In this document: positions 34,552 through 46,619 of the stretch, one piece after another | Position numbering within the stretch: the first letter of the stretch is position 1 | How the letters are laid out: the number at the start of each line of letters is the position of its first letter | Origin: Phlebopus portentosus | Taxonomy: Eukaryota; Basidiomycota; Agaricomycetes; Boletales; Boletinellaceae | Length of the DNA stretch: 64,000 bases | NCBI GenBank assembly: GCA_037892935.1 | Contig: JAYXKI010000018.1 | Location: forward strand, 124,001 to 188,000 | Reading direction: 5' to 3' | Notes under the pieces: generated by a model | The model's input: only the letters and a program-made list of their open reading frames with translations | Databases searched by the model: none | Told to the model about the DNA's origin: nothing | Made by a program: the position numbers and the translations under genes

Positions 34552-36138
34552 CTATCTACCGCCCCTGGGCATGCCGTCTACTAAATGTCTCATTTGCTCG
34601 AGTTCCGCACGTACCGCACGAAGCTCGTGTTGAGCATTTGGAGTAGAGTCGCCAGAATCGTCGATATTCGTAAGACTACTCGAAAGCAATAAGCCTAAGC
34701 GCTACAGGTGTATCGTCAGTCATCCTGCAAGGCGCTTAGAATTAAAACGCGACAAGTGGTTCTTACTCGAGAGACATGAGGCTGTAACAATGCCACTAAG
34801 AATGCGAGGACGAATGCTGCATGCGCAAGAGTAAGGATATCAAGCCAACCCCAAGAGGTTCGCGGATACTTTCTCGAGTGTGTCATCCGCCAGAATGAAA
34901 TGTACGGTTTTGAAGACCCGTAGTTCGTTGATGAACCACCCATGACGAGCGTTTCTGTCGACCCGTCGAAACTCTGAAGAAGAATATTTCAGCTTTGATA
35001 GTTTTGAGCATATTGATGCGCACGGCCACCGTCTGGACGAAACCAGAACTCTCATGCTGCAGCTTCTGAGTGACTTGCCCCGTCTCCGCATTGTAGACGT
35101 AAAGCATTCCATGATCGGACCCTCCAATTATTAGCTTCTGGTGGTGAGCCCAAGCTACTTGCTTGGGCACGGTCTTATTTACAGGACAAGGCAGAGCGCG
35201 GACCAAGCTACCCGTAGCGACATCGATGACGCTAAAGCCATCCTCGGAATTATCAATGACCGCTAACCTGCGACCAGGACAAAATGCTGCGTAGCCACTG
35301 CATCGCCATTGAGTCAATGAAACAGTCGCAGACTATGCCGAAGGTCTCACCAAATTTGCGAGAAGGCATTTGTTGACCTTAGAATGTTACCCCTCTGCCC
35401 GTGAACAGTAAGGCTGGGTAATTCTGGTCATTACTTAAAGAAAGTTTAAGAAGCGCGGAACTGTTACATTCGCCCGTCCATCATCCCAAATATAATGAGG
35501 TCGGCTCTCACGTTATCGGCAAAGGCAATGGACTTCGGAATCGTTCCAGCGAGCTGTACCGAAAAGACAGCTGTGGGAGTCCCAGGAATTTCGTCATCGT
35601 ACATAAAGACGCGGACCCAGCGTTCGTACGTGCCGAGCGCAACACGGAAGGACTTGGTGTCCGGTTTCGAGACGGAGAGGCTGATCACTTGCTCGGGGGT
35701 TCCAACGCGGTGTGCGGACAGCTCCTTAAAAGCTCCCTGGCAGTAGGTCAGCGCAAGCTAAGGAAATACGAGGGATATCTCACCGACTCGGATTCTTTCC
35801 AAACGATTAGGTAGCCAACGGAGGTCGCAAAAATCAGGGTTTTTCTCCAGTCACTGGTGGGTAGCCACGAGGTGCAAGTGACTTGGCCACGGACATTAAC
35901 CCTGTGGTCCGGACGAAATGGTGGTCGCAGTTCTTTACAGGCTACTATGTCCCACAGACGCAGTGTATCCGAGCCTATAAAAACTGTTCTCAGTGGACTC
36001 AGTTCCAGACGGAGGAAACGTACCCCCGCTAGCGAGGACTGTGCCGTCGTTTGATATAGAGAGGGAATTAATTCCCTCTGAGTGTCCGTAAAGGCGGCCA
36101 ACGAGAACAAAGTGCGGTCTGCTCCAGAAGAACACCAT
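34552..36138 (-). CDS. WD40-repeat protein with C-terminal membrane helix
   Basis: Multi-exon gene from about 36138 to TAG 34554-34552. Exon 1 has LVGRLYGHSEGINSLSISND. After a GTACGT...TATAG intron, SDTLRLWDIVACKELRPPF follows. The next exon starts GAFKELSAHRVGTPEQVISL and ends near 35464. A later exon reads GYAAFCPGRRLAVIDNSEDG, then VNKTVPKQVAWAHHQKLIIG and LYVYNAETGQVTQKLQHESS. After another intron come SFDGSTETLVMGGSSTN and a hydrophobic helix (AAFVLAFLVALLQPHV). The last exon is a coiled tail (ELRAVRAELEQMRHLVDGMP). Frames are continuous across the joins I checked. The family is a beta-propeller anchored by one helix, common in Agaricomycetes and of unknown function. A very small exon near 35350 is uncertain. 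Confidence 0.7.
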
Positions 36139-36286
36139 ACTGCACTGGATGAGTACGACGAATTTTAGGAATCCAACAAAGCGATACAGATCTATTTAAC
36201 TAATCGGATATATCGATCAATTAGAAACAAACCAGAAACGTCGGAGGCTACGGAAAGTAGCGTTCTAAGCAAAGTACGGTTACGGG

Positions 36287-37665
36287 TTGTCTGTACACGT
36301 GTACACGCCACTTTCGTTTCAAGTTCTTTGCAATGAGAAACACAGCTTCCTAATGCACGGGCCGTCTCCGCAACTGAATGGGGCAAATATGACCATACCC
36401 ACCCGGCCGTGTGGAAGAGATCAGCACACTTCACAATGTGCTTGTCCTCACCTGATATCTCAAATTCGGTTCTGGTGGACAAATATGCACAGAGTCATCC
36501 AATACAAAGCTGAAAGATAATACCGATACTGGTAGATGTCAGTCACATGATCGTCTTACAATATCATCCGTCGACGGATTCCTTTCCTTTGATTTCCATT
36601 TCCCGTTTTCTTCTCGTCCCCTCAAGGTCAAGCCTTCATCGCGTACGACTACCCGACACGATTCCTTGGATTTGATGTCCGTTTCTCCCCACCTTCTCGC
36701 CAAGTCCGTTCGCAACATCGCGTACACCTACCTGACACGATGCTCTGACACCCTTAATTTGATGTCCCTTCGGCTACTTCTCGTTCTCTTTAATACAGCC
36801 GGCGTGTTAGCGACGGATGTTTCTGTCTGAGCCGGTTAATGCGGAGTCAGATCATTGACGCAGATCCGATTTCAGCAGGATTAGTTCCTTCGTACAGCGC
36901 GGAGCCGTTGAATTTGAAGACGTTCATGGGATGCGTAAAGTGCGCTCAGGGTTGCTCACACTCTCCCTAAGGGTTGTGCGGCGTAGTGTAAATGGTTGCG
37001 AGTCAAATCTATGCTTTTTTTTCTGACGGATCGTATGTTATGCCAGCCCATTCCTGTTTGTAAAGTTTCTTGCATTCACGGACTATAACATACAACACTA
37101 AATTCACTCCAGACGAGAGCTTCGAATAGCTTCAGTGCTGAGATGGTCAATACACTAGGAAACTGAACCTGGGCGATGACCAGCATTCTCAACCGGGGAG
37201 AACTTGCTGATCTCCCGTGGAAGTCCAGAAGGACACGCCAATATCCGATATATCGGAACATCAGGGTGGTGTCTGGCTGTCGGTACCCTACAGTGCGGTA
37301 TTTGCCAAATGGCGTGCATTTTCAATTTGTCGTGGGCTCCTGCGAGTTTCTAATTGTTCTCTCGACTTGCAAACAGGCAACGGCAGTTTACTGACTGTCA
37401 GACATCAAGAAGAAGTCTCTTCGTGTATCCCGCCAAGGAGAAAGTTGGCAGACTAGCCTTATGCAGCATCGGGTGGGAGAGTAGTGCTCTTACCCGGTAC
37501 CAGACGGACTCATCTTCCGTGTTCGACAGAATTCAAGGGGATAGTGCGAAGAATCCTGCAGATTGGCCAGCCCGTCGTTAATCTCTGAGACAGTAAAATT
37601 TCACTTCTCTATCTAGCGACGCTTGCCTATTACTTTTACACTACGTTCTGAAAAGCACAGGAATC
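36287..37665 (+). repeat. Dispersed modular repeat family, copy 2 (split)
   Basis: Module B is at 36287-36490, followed by about 570 bp of other sequence and then module A plus tail at 37060-37665. Identity to copy 1 at 26890-27815 is high, but the modules are in the opposite order. No coding potential is conserved. Confidence 0.6.
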
Positions 37666-37791
37666 AAGCCAAATACGCACATACTGTACTATGTGATAGA
37701 GTGCATCGCATACAGCCGACATTTACACAAGGGACTGAAAATGTAAGAGTCATCTGGCTCTGAATGAGCATACGATCAACCTCAAATCCGA

Positions 37792-38238
37792 TACACTGGA
37801 CGCTTATCCGTAAGGGATCTGGCGACGGTGCCAAACCTAAACCACCGGTCCGACGCTGCCCGAGAGGTCGAGCCGAATTTTCGGTAGCCTCAGACGGCGC
37901 CAGACTGGAGTGATCTGGGTAGGACCAGTGAGGAACCCCCTTGCCAGACTCAGAGCGAGCGCCAGGCAACAGGGTCCTCCTTCCTTAAATGGGCTATTAT
38001 GTCCGAAAAATGAGATCACACGATCGATTGTTCACATCGATCAATGCTTCTACATAGAGAAATTTGGTAATCAATATCACATTAGGTCAGAAAATCTAGG
38101 ACTGGTCCGGGTTCTGTCCCTAGTAGTTGCTGCAACAGCTAGGTCCTGTCCCAGATGCAAATTCAGCGGAGTTTCAACCCATCGCTGGCACCAGATCCCT
38201 TATAATTATATATATATTACGGATAAGCATCCAATACA
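37792..38238. mobile_element. TIR element (MITE-like) with 4-bp flanks
   Basis: The 439-bp unit 37796-38234 begins CTGGACGCTTATCCGTAA and ends with the inverse (TTACGGATAAGCATCCAA). A second shared TIR block (GGGATCTGG..GTGCC) is offset by an AT-rich insertion in the right arm. TACA occurs on both sides (37792-37795 and 38235-38238). No ORF of note. A solitary end of this family is at 5317-5336. Confidence 0.55.
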
Positions 38239-38294
38239 TAACGAACAGAAAATGCCAAAGCGCGCGCTGTAAGAGTTGGGTGCGGCATGTGCCG

Positions 38295-38340
38295 ATCACC
38301 TTCCACAAACGGGGGTGACGAAGACTTAGGGGAACCACCT
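38295..38340. repeat. Partial copy of the 10609-10704 MITE
   Basis: GGGGGTGACGAAGACTTA and GGAACCACCTG match the right half of the unit at 10609-10704. Confidence 0.45.
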
Positions 38341-39233
38341 GTTAGCCACTGTAAGGTCATATCTCACATTTGAATTACTGTAGGAACACTGTAGGAACAA
38401 TCACACAGTCCATTCATGCCCGCTTTCTACAACAAAATGTGGCGGAAGACATATACACGATGTTCTTGAGTTCGACCCAGAAATCCGATATTCACAATAT
38501 TAATAAATAGATTCAATTACATAGTCCAGTTGATCATGGGAATGACGGCCTTGTAGGCAAGCAATCAACTGCGCGCGCAGTTGATTGTATGTGGCTGTGC
38601 AACCATATTCCCACCTAATATCCTCTTAAATTTCCCAGAGATTGCGAGTCAAAGGAACCTGCATTGCTGAAGTGTGGATGTTTTAAGAAAGATGAAATAA
38701 GAACTAAAAAGCTCTGCCTCGCGGTAATTGCAAAAGAGACACCCCCAACTTAGTAACTTCTCCGCTGAAATACTTTGATCCTCATAGAGCTCTCTGCATA
38801 GTTGTAGGTATTGCGCAGTAATGCGCTTCTCTGAGTTTGTAAGAACAATTTTACCGGCAGAACGCAAGGCTTAAGTGATAAGTGAAATCGACCGTGTCAT
38901 GAAAGAAGGTAGATCCTATCATGGACTTGCACCCAGTCATCGGGTCGTCCACTTAGATGACATTTTCTTGGATCTATTCAAGAAGGATTTGTTTATTAAC
39001 AATATCCAGTGCCATCCCAATACCGTCAATTGCGATGTCACCATCTTGCATAAGAACAAGTCGTGGGCTGTTGCAGACTATATGAGGGGTTAATCGCATA
39101 CGGACGTTGTTGCTTTCCCATCAAGAACAACCAGACAACAAAACAATATGGCGGTACTGAGATGACACCGCCATTAAGTTTGATGGAGATATCGCGCAAA
39201 GCTCATACTTCTATTGATAAGACCCGGTCATTT
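38341..39233. other. No gene recognised
   Basis: Contains the palindromic repeat at 38540-38650. The open frame 38875-39093 (+) has no family signal. Confidence 0.4.
38540..38650. repeat. Palindrome-bearing repeat, copy 2
   Basis: Bases 38562-38587 form a perfect 26-bp palindrome around a CGCGCGCG core (left arm CAATCAACTGCGC). Related to the imperfect copy at 26120-26280. Confidence 0.5.
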
Positions 39234-41529
39234 CTATTGTATCCACATATTTATGCATGACCAATCAAAATCTTCCTCAGCGAGGTGAAAAAGAACTGTC
39301 CTCTGAGCAGGACCCTGGACACTGAGCCAATTGTCGTTATAAAAGGAGAGCGGAAGATTCAGGACCGGCTCGCGAGAAGTCTCTTTGTAGCCTCGCCTTT
39401 CCCTTAATACAGGCTTCGCTCCCCGTCTGGAGTAGATGGTACGGTCAGACCTATGGGAGTCAATGTGAACCAAGAGAGTGCGAATGTTTCTCCGCCAGGG
39501 CATCGCCTTGACTCGTGTACCGGAAAATCCGTCGTCAGGGTCACTTTCGTCAGAACTCATACCCGCCGGCCCCAATTTCTCGAGCACGTCCTGCGTTTTC
39601 TTCCACCTCCTGCTCTCTTCCTCATCGTTCAACCTTTCACATTGCCTGACTTTTGCCTCGACGATGCGCAGTCGTGACCTATATTTCTGTAGGGTGATTA
39701 ACACATAATCGGAATAACCAGAAAATCAGTACTCACATTGTGTCGTCTGGAGTTCCGCCTAGCTCTCGTCAATCCTTCGGTATAGTGCTTTGTCACCCTG
39801 TCGTCCACCTCCTTCGACGTTTCAAATGACTCGCCGTCGGATTTAGGCTGAGCTTGTCCGTTCTTCCATTGGGCACGGATATTCCTGAGCCTATTCTTGA
39901 TAGACCGAACCCAATCGGACTTCGTAACCCCTAGCTTTATCGCTTTCTCCCTCCTCATGACTTTGTCAACCAGAATTCGGATGACCTCTTTGTTCCATTC
40001 CGAGGCAAGGGTGTCGCGCATGTCGACAAGGGGTCGGGCCTCGTCTGGACCACCTGCACCGGTACGATTGAAGGTTTCAACTAGAATGGGGTCGGCAGTG
40101 GCACAGAAAAGAAAATCCAGGACCGTCGTCACATTATAAGTTTCCCTTATGACCTTTCTGATGATACGCTGAGGGATCATCAGCCAAAAAAAAAAAAATG
40201 GTTCAACTTTTATGCGCTGACATTTTTCTTGTCTTTGATTCGCTTTCCGGACCAACGACTCTGTGCTTTTGTCTTCGGGACATTTTCTTCGTCTGTTTCG
40301 TCTTTGTCGGTCTGATCGAGGTCGAAGTGGTCTTCATCGCCAAGCTCCGCCCCGTGCTGCTCTATTTGATCGTCAGCATCGTAGCCATCATCGTTGCTAT
40401 TGTCAACCATTGAAGTCCTCCTCTTCCTCAGCTGTCCATCTCTGATTCTAAAACGTTTGTGAATGAAGCTCAACACTTATATGTCAAAGAATAGTCCTCT
40501 CACCGACGTTTCGTGTCTCGGACTCATCACAACCCCCGAGCACTTCGCAGTTCTCCGGCTTGATGCCTTGTTTTTAAGACCGCTCTCGCCTTGTTTCTCC
40601 TGCGTTGGTGTCTGCACCGTTCGCCCCGCTGCATTTCCCCTCTGCGACCGTACGTCAATTCTATCTTTTGATGTCGTGATTTCTGATGAGTTAGCAAGTA
40701 GAGTCTGCGGAGATGATTCGGAAGCGAGCAGTATCTGACGAACTGGGAGAGTCAACAACTGGCGCTTGTCAACCTCAAGCGACGTGGGGAGACTTTGAAG
40801 AAGCAGGTCGTCACCGCGCTGTCGCCACGAAGCCTCTGTTCGCATTGTCTCACCGTCGAGACGCTAGAAAAAAAGAAGTAAAGCGTACCAAATTCATCAG
40901 CTCAACTTCGAGGCCATTGATTCGGACATCCTTCTGTCGGAGGATTTCCATCAGCTGTGCTTGACTGGTACTAAGTTGTTCTAACTGCATCGCCAGTTGC
41001 GAGACACGGCTGATTATGGCCTGCGATGACTCAGACGGACTACTCGATGTTGATCGCTATTCTCATAAATCCAGGCTTGAAACGAGAGATGATGGAAATC
41101 TCACCTTCGAAACTGTACTCGCGTCCCGTAAATTCGACTGTATACGCTTACTTTCGCCCGCCCCAGGAGACATCTAAGTGTAAAGCCCATCAGTCGCACA
41201 TGTGGGAACTTATCGAATGACAGCGAGGTCTAACAGATGACACAGGGACTATCATTTCGAGGTCTTGCTCCTTTTAAGTTTTGGGTCTGTCAGTCCGTCT
41301 GGTCCGCTGACCATAGCCAATCAGGTCAACTCACCGTCAAGGCCATATCCACATCCTCGTCGGGGTATGCCACGACGCTTGCCAGACTAGCAGCTCTGAA
41401 TGCACCCGGTACAGGTTCTGCGCAATCGTGTGATCTTGTCGAGTTGACGGGAAAGAGAGGTGAGGATTCATTGCCGGATTTAATTGGGACTGTGGAAGTG
41501 TGGTCCGGGGTGAAAAATCGAGGAAGCAT
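39234..41529 (-). CDS. Multi-exon hypothetical protein
   Basis: Starts at ATG 41529 (MLPRFFTPDHTSTVP), 32 bp below a TATA box. Supported exons include DEDVDMAL up to a GTGAGT donor (about 41340) and a coiled-coil exon (QLAMQLEQLSTSQAQLMEIL, about 41010-40889). One exon from 40865 to 40491 follows (RLDGETMRTEASWRQRGDD start). Next is an acidic exon with DDGYDADDQIEQHGAELGDE, then RIIRKVIRETYNVTTVLDFL to RRNSRRHN. The last exon, YRSRLRIVEAKVRQCERLND, contains GPAGMSSDESDPDDG and VKAMPWRRNIRTLLVHID and stops at 39234. The 53-nt intron before RIIRK and the one before KYRSR are clean phase-0 joins. The MSSDES...MPWR motif recurs in Agaricomycete proteins of unknown function. The exons between 41340 and 41010 are not settled. 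Confidence 0.6.
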
Positions 41530-41560
41530 TGAGGGAATTGAGTGGCATGTACGTTGACAT

Positions 41561-41567
41561 TTTTATA
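41561..41567 (-). promoter_or_regulatory. TATA box of the 39234-41529 gene
   Basis: TATAAAA on the minus strand, 32 bp before the ATG at 41529. Confidence 0.5.
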
Positions 41568-41599
41568 GCCTTCTGTATATACTGTATATAGCACAATCG

Positions 41600-42735
41600 G
41601 ACGGACGAGAGACAGACAGGTGTCGAAACTCCACGAGCAAGGGCTCTGTCACAGAAGTCACATCGTCTAGTTTTGGGAATGCCGATCAACTGGTCTAACT
41701 CTTCCTCGTTCAAGGAGTAGGAGATGAGAATAATCTGACAAATTCATGCTATTGTATTCACATCGAGTATGTGCTCTTGTAGTATATATTTCCTCGAACC
41801 AGAGCTTTAATCACGAAAAGAATTTTATTTTGACTTGAAGGTTGTGGAGACAAAAGAATTACCAATCAGGTCAGAACCGCGTTACGGCAAGGTGTCGCTT
41901 AAGTCTTTGACATGATCTCTCGCGTGCGTTGTTCAAACGGTGTGCCCGGAATTTCAAAACGGTCGCTATCAGACACCGCTTAATAGCAAAAGACCTCTAG
42001 TGGGCGGTTTTGCCCGATCCTGAGTGGATACTGGTCTTCAATCACATCACCCGCTAGACTTACGCGTCCGCCTAACACAGAGGGCAGAATTATGTTTCTG
42101 AGCCTGCTTAAAAAATTGCAATCACGGATCAAAATTTCAGGTTCGGAAATAGGGGTTTGGTCCCTGTGAGCTTCTTTCAAGAAAATAGTCCCGCTGCGCA
42201 ATTAGCGAAATGCATCAGAATTCATGATGAAATACAGTACTAGTGTTTCACCGGTGTGTTGAACACCTAATTGAAGTTTACATATGCATAAATTAAATTA
42301 TGCATGATACGAAAAGTTTGGACTGATTTCGACGAGCTGGGAGGCAACTAGTAACGTTTACTGCATTGAAAACTACAGTATATAATCGAGTTGCTCGAGA
42401 TGAAAACATGCAGAATTGAGTGAGAAAATGCGGGTGTTTAATACATATGCGGTTTTGACACGCCGGTGAAAAAGTGTAGGACGTGAAATAATTAGACAAG
42501 ACAGGGCCGCGCGTCGGGTAGGTGCGCGAGATGTAGACTTGGCCCTGAGGGGAGAGAAGAAAGCGAAGCGAGAAATGGAAATCAAAGCAAAGGAGCCCGG
42601 GGATGACTGACATATACTTCGTAAGTATGACGGTAATGTAAGACTGCTGACTGCTGGAGAATTGTGAGAACGACTGACGACTATAAGTATAACGTAATAC
42701 TATATTATAGTATATACGTATGTACAACACCTCCA
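41600..42735. other. No confident gene
   Basis: A minus frame starting MNEEELDQLIGIPKTRRCDF (41713) has a CDFC pair but no supported partner exon. The frames at 41980-42201 and 42293-42775 have no recognisable domain. Confidence 0.35.
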
Positions 42736-42740
42736 GACGA

Positions 42741-42851
42741 GTTACGGAAGGAGCCCCGGCAATCCCAACGCCCAACAGATGGCTGTTCTCAGATAAAATG
42801 GTCGATTTCCAAAACAGACATCTGGTGAGATTGCCGGGGTCCTGTTCCAGA
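42741..42851. mobile_element. 95-bp relative of the hAT-like MITE
   Basis: 42749-42843 begins AGGAGCCCCGGCAATCCCAA and ends TGAGATTGCCGGGGTCCT, the same termini as 4503-5184 with a shortened interior. Flanking octamers GTTACGGA and GTTCCAGA match at six of eight positions, a decayed 8-bp duplication. Confidence 0.65.
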
Positions 42852-43440
42852 CGAGTTCCAGACGAGACCTTCGAACAGCTTCCGTGACTTCCGTGCTAAG
42901 GTAGTCAATACACTAGGGAGCTGGCCCTGGGCGATGATCGGCATTCTCAGCCAGAGAGTGACCTCCCGTGGAAGCCCAGATGGACACTTCGATATCCGAT
43001 ATGTCGGAACATCAGGGTGGTATCTAGCTGCCGGTACCAAATCCTGCTTGTCTCTCGTAGCGTACGTATCTTCTGGAGCTGCTCATCTCAGGGTCGCTTC
43101 TGTGAATTCTAACTACTAGCTATAGGGTTCCGCAGCGTACGTAAATGGTCACGGTTGCTTTGATTATGCCGACGGATGGTATTTCTTGAGTCTATATACC
43201 TCTTTGTATAATTTCTTGCATTTACGGACTTTAAACTTGTGGTATTGATGACTCCGTGCATATTATGTCCACCGAAGCCGAATTTGTGTGCTGATCTCTT
43301 CCACAGGGCCGGGTGGGAATCTTCAGTTGCGGAGACGGCCTGTACATTAGGAAGCTGTGTTTCTCATTACAAAAAATTGATGAGAGCGGCGCGTACCCAC
43401 ATATGATCAGACTGTAACCGTAAATATGCGCTGCCAAACC
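42850..43440. repeat. Dispersed modular repeat family, copy 3 (module B inverted)
   Basis: Module A is at about 42850-43045 (CCCGTGGAAGCCCAGATGG). Module B is present as its reverse complement at about 43200-43440. Compare 26890-27815 and 36287-37665. Confidence 0.6.
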
Positions 43441-43461
43441 CTAATCCTGACCTTTGGCGAG

Positions 43462-43469
43462 TATAAATA
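43462..43469 (+). promoter_or_regulatory. TATA box of the F-box gene
   Basis: TATAAATA about 155 bp before the ATG at 43623. A 5'-UTR intron (GTAAGTCTC near 43549 to AAG near 43620) would bring the start within a usual distance. Confidence 0.4.
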
Positions 43470-43622
43470 TATTTAATTGTTTAACTTTGCATCATTCTCT
43501 GGACTGGCAGTAGCTGGAACGATCAGTTATCATTTACACTGCTTCAAGTAAGTCTCTATTCATGAATCAGATTTCTTTAGATTCTACTCTCGTCGTACTC
43601 GCTCTGATTTGATTGCAAGGAG

Positions 43623-45097
43623 ATGAACTGCCCTAATGAGATCCTGCTGGACATTATTGATGGGGTTGTTAACCTCGAGGACATACGTTCTCTGGTACAG
43701 AGCGGAGGACGTTTAGGTGGCCTGGCTACTCAACACTATCTAAAAAAGGCAGGACTTCGCGTCGAGCGAGATCCGGTTTCGTTGATGACGTCCGTGAGGC
43801 TCGAAACTACTGCCAGCGTGAAGGCCTTGCCAGTTTGGTACGAAGCGTGTATGCAGCCCATTAATTTGCTGGCAATCAAATTTGTTGACCACCGGGACGA
43901 GGCGACCTTGGAGACGAGGATAATGACATCGTTCCTATTCGCCATCCATCCCTCAAAGAGGTTTTTTGATGAACTGCACATCGAATACGATCACGAGTGT
44001 CCGGATTCTAAAATTGTTTCAGATTTGCTCCATGCTATAATCAAAACCGGCTGTAGGAGGATATTAATCAAAGGCACGGTTTCGTTCCAGCCTGATGAGC
44101 CGAGGCAAACAGTAGGTGCCACTCATGCCGCGACTCTTCTTTCTGATCATGATCGCTCTCTGCAGGATATTGACGAATGGAAAATAAGCCATTCTGACGT
44201 GGCGATAGAGACGCTATGTTTACTCGGAACTTCTAGGCTACTGAGAAGCACCTGTCAAGCATGGAGTATTTCTGCACTCACGAGTCCATTCCTTCAATGC
44301 GTGAAGCTGTCCAATTCCGGCCTTCACCAAGACGCTCTGACCATGATATTCAGTACTCTTGTTCTTCCCAACCTACAGCACTTCGAAGTCGACGATCATT
44401 TTTATCTCGACTCGGCAGTGTCTTTTCTTGTCAGACACTCGGGCATTTTGAAGTCAGTTGCCATCGCGAAATTGTACGGATCGCCAGAAGGAACAATGAG
44501 GTCTCATATCGAATTTGTATATTTGAGAAGCCTGGCGGCTCCGATGGCGCTACTTCATGTTCTGTTTTCTGCCGAGGCCGAGATGCCTGCACTCAGTCGC
44601 ATGTGCATACGAAATGATACATGTCTTTTAGGGGGGACGGACGTACAGAACATAGTCACCGTGGCATCTTCCTTTGGGATACGAGAACTCGAAATACCGT
44701 TAGAGATCGGCCTGAGGCTACTTCGCGGGGCTCGAGAAACAAAATGGGCGGGATCCCGATGCATAGAGTCATTAACTATACGCCTTGAAGAAGGCAGCTC
44801 GATTGAATTTCAACAGAGACTCCAAACGGTCAGTTCGCCCCGTTATGGCTTTATTGGATTCAATTTTAATTTGCTTTGAGCCAGGCGGCTTGTGCATTTT
44901 GGATGCGATACCTTCCGAAGTTAGATTCTTTGTTTGTGACAGGGGATGAATGGTTGTGTAGGCTGGATGTCAATTTTGATGGAATTCCTGATCTTGGGAC
45001 CGCTGGAACAATAGTTCGCGAAACCTTTAGGATTGTGGACGATGTGTATGTCGAGATCCTACCGCATGGCTACCCTTGGGTGAAAGACTTGTACTAG
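43623..45097 (+). CDS. F-box-like protein, two exons
   Basis: Exon 1 is 43623-44828, intron 44829-44884 (56 nt, GTCAGT...CCAG), exon 2 is 44885-45097, phase 0, giving 472 residues. The N-terminus (CPNEILLDIIDGVVNLEDIR SLV, about residues 3-25) fits a short F-box that would bind Skp1 in an SCF ubiquitin ligase. The rest has leucine-rich segments such as LVLPNLQHFEVDDHFYLDSA, as in Agaricomycete F-box/LRR-like proteins used for substrate recognition. Without splicing the frame would stop at 44877, so the intron is needed to join the conserved-looking tail (RYLPKLDSLFVTGDEWLCRL). No damage was seen. The substrate is unknown. Confidence 0.68.
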
Positions 45098-45284
45098 TAG
45101 TTCTATGGCTGTACTGCAGTTCACCGTATACCGTGAGATCAGCCATGATTCGAATAAAGCTACAAGTAAAACTCCGACATCACTGCGCATGCACTGCATA
45201 TCTTCTGCTCATCACCACTCGATGTTGTCACACAACCATCATGTCGCTGGCAACACGACCGAGTAGAGATCATCGCAAAAAGCC

Positions 45285-45775
45285 CGTACAGTCTCGAGCT
45301 TCTTTCTGCATCCGTACCTTCCACATTGACCGCCTCATAGGCGATGCTGCGTTGATGTAGATCCCGATAAGGGAGACGACTCTCTTCTGGTGACCGTCTC
45401 GTAGAACCAGTTCGCTCAGGAGATCAAGCGCAAGAACAAGAAGGTATATACATCGTTTATGACATTATGCGGATTTAATTACGATGCCTATGCCACACAG
45501 ACTCAAACCCAAACATCGGCGTCAACACGTACATAATCTTTCGGGCGACCCACAAAGCCGAGATCTTCTACCCTCAAAGGGTGCCTACGTACTTCAGATA
45601 TGGCGGAGACTACTTCAACATCGCTATCCCAATTTCAATGCCGCGGATAGCGCAACTGTGTGGGGATGATGTGTCAGGGATTCACAACGCACGCGATGAA
45701 CGTGGGCAAATGCTCTCTAACGCAGAGTATACAACCGTCCGGACGAAGAAGTCCGAGATCTTCTCGTGGCATTCA
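45285..45775 (+). pseudogene. Second HSP70 relic
   Basis: Three HSP70 scraps lie in order on the plus strand: IDRLIGDAA (about 45328-45356, the N-terminal ERLIGDAA motif), NQFAQEIKRKNKK up to a GT donor (about 45405-45444), and TTVRTKKSEIFS (about 45733-45768). Large parts between them are missing and stops are frequent. It is a different copy from the one at 29415-31330, whose equivalent motif reads [13 protein letters not shown]. Confidence 0.6.
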
Positions 45776-45884
45776 TAACGTGTGCTCAGAAGGCAGGTGG
45801 ATAGATGGCAGTAAACGAAGGAATTTGAGTTACAGAGTAGTACATGGCGCAGCATCCCCACGTATAGTTGCGTACATCTGTTGT

Positions 45885-46579
45885 TGCTGTTGTGGTGCTT
45901 GTAGGGGCGGCGGCGGTTGTAGCTGTTGTGATTGTTGTGGTTGCTGTGATTGTTGCTGCTGGTGTTGGAGAGCAGGTGCGTTTGGAGTGGTCATTGGTGT
46001 AGTCTTTAATTCGTTTGGTGGGTTCTACTTTTGTTCCTTAGTGAGGTAGTTCAAGTGCGACAGAAAGATCTTCAAGCTGATCTTTGGATGTTGAAGATAG
46101 TGCACCGATGAAAATACCGATCGCTGCTGTTGCGGCTCGCTCTTCGTCCCTCTGTTTTGCCTTCATATCGTATGCCTCTTTTTCGGCCGCCTCCTTTGCC
46201 TTCTTTTCCTCCCTTTTTCTTCACGTTCCTTGAGACCATCCTCCGAGGTAAGCACACTGGCTTTAGATACGAATCAATGGCTTTTCTTCTTTTGCGACTT
46301 ATTCTTCTTCATTTGTAGCCTTTTACGTTCGCGCCGCATGAGAACCTCATGGACTTGAGCCGCCTCTGCTGCAGCTCGAGAAGTTTGGAGCTCTGTTTCA
46401 AGCTCTCGAACTCTGGGTCGGAGTCTCTTGATCTCCTTGTCGGTATCTTCCTGTGAGTCGTATCTTTGTTTCCTTCTTGTGATGCTCTGAGGTGCATCAG
46501 TGGTCGCACTCTCTCCATTTTGGCCAGAGGAAGCCTTCTGTGCGATTGCAGTGTGGACAATTTCATTTCTGACTGTCAA
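45885..46579 (-). CDS. Coiled-coil protein with poly-Gln-like tract (uncertain model)
   Basis: The minus-strand exon from about 46579 contains RKQRYDSQEDTDKEIKRLRP and RVRELETELQTSRAAAEAAQ, a coiled coil. A later exon (about 46215-46035) reads KEAAEKEAYDMKAKQRDEER, then IGIFIGALSSTSKDQLEDLS, and stops near 46035. Just downstream, 45975-45885 encodes QHQQQQSQQPQQSQQ-like glutamine-rich sequence in another frame, which may belong to the same locus or be a CAA/CAG repeat. The joins between the pieces were not resolved. Acceptor TTGACAG lies just before the first exon, so an upstream exon probably exists in repeat-rich DNA. Confidence 0.4.
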
Positions 46580-46619
46580 CGCAAATCAGATCAAGGATCA
46601 GCGAACTACAGGCATTTAC

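Larger units (their letters stand above)
37666..38340. other. No gene; contains MITEs
   Basis: Open frames at 37664-37969 and 37910-38272 fall in or beside the TIR element described separately and have no domain. Confidence 0.4.

Noticed and set aside
40186..40199. Poly-A run as a possible retroposon tail
   Set aside because: It lies inside a GT-AG intron (as the polypyrimidine tract on the minus strand) whose removal restores a clean reading frame.
40440..40480. Myb/SANT-like RWTAEEEE peptide in the acidic exon
   Set aside because: That frame stops after a few residues; the neighbouring frame gives a continuous exon.
45880..45980. Cysteine/glycine-rich plus-strand ORF (CCCGACRGGG-like)
   Set aside because: It is the antisense reading of a CAA/CAG-type glutamine-rich repeat.
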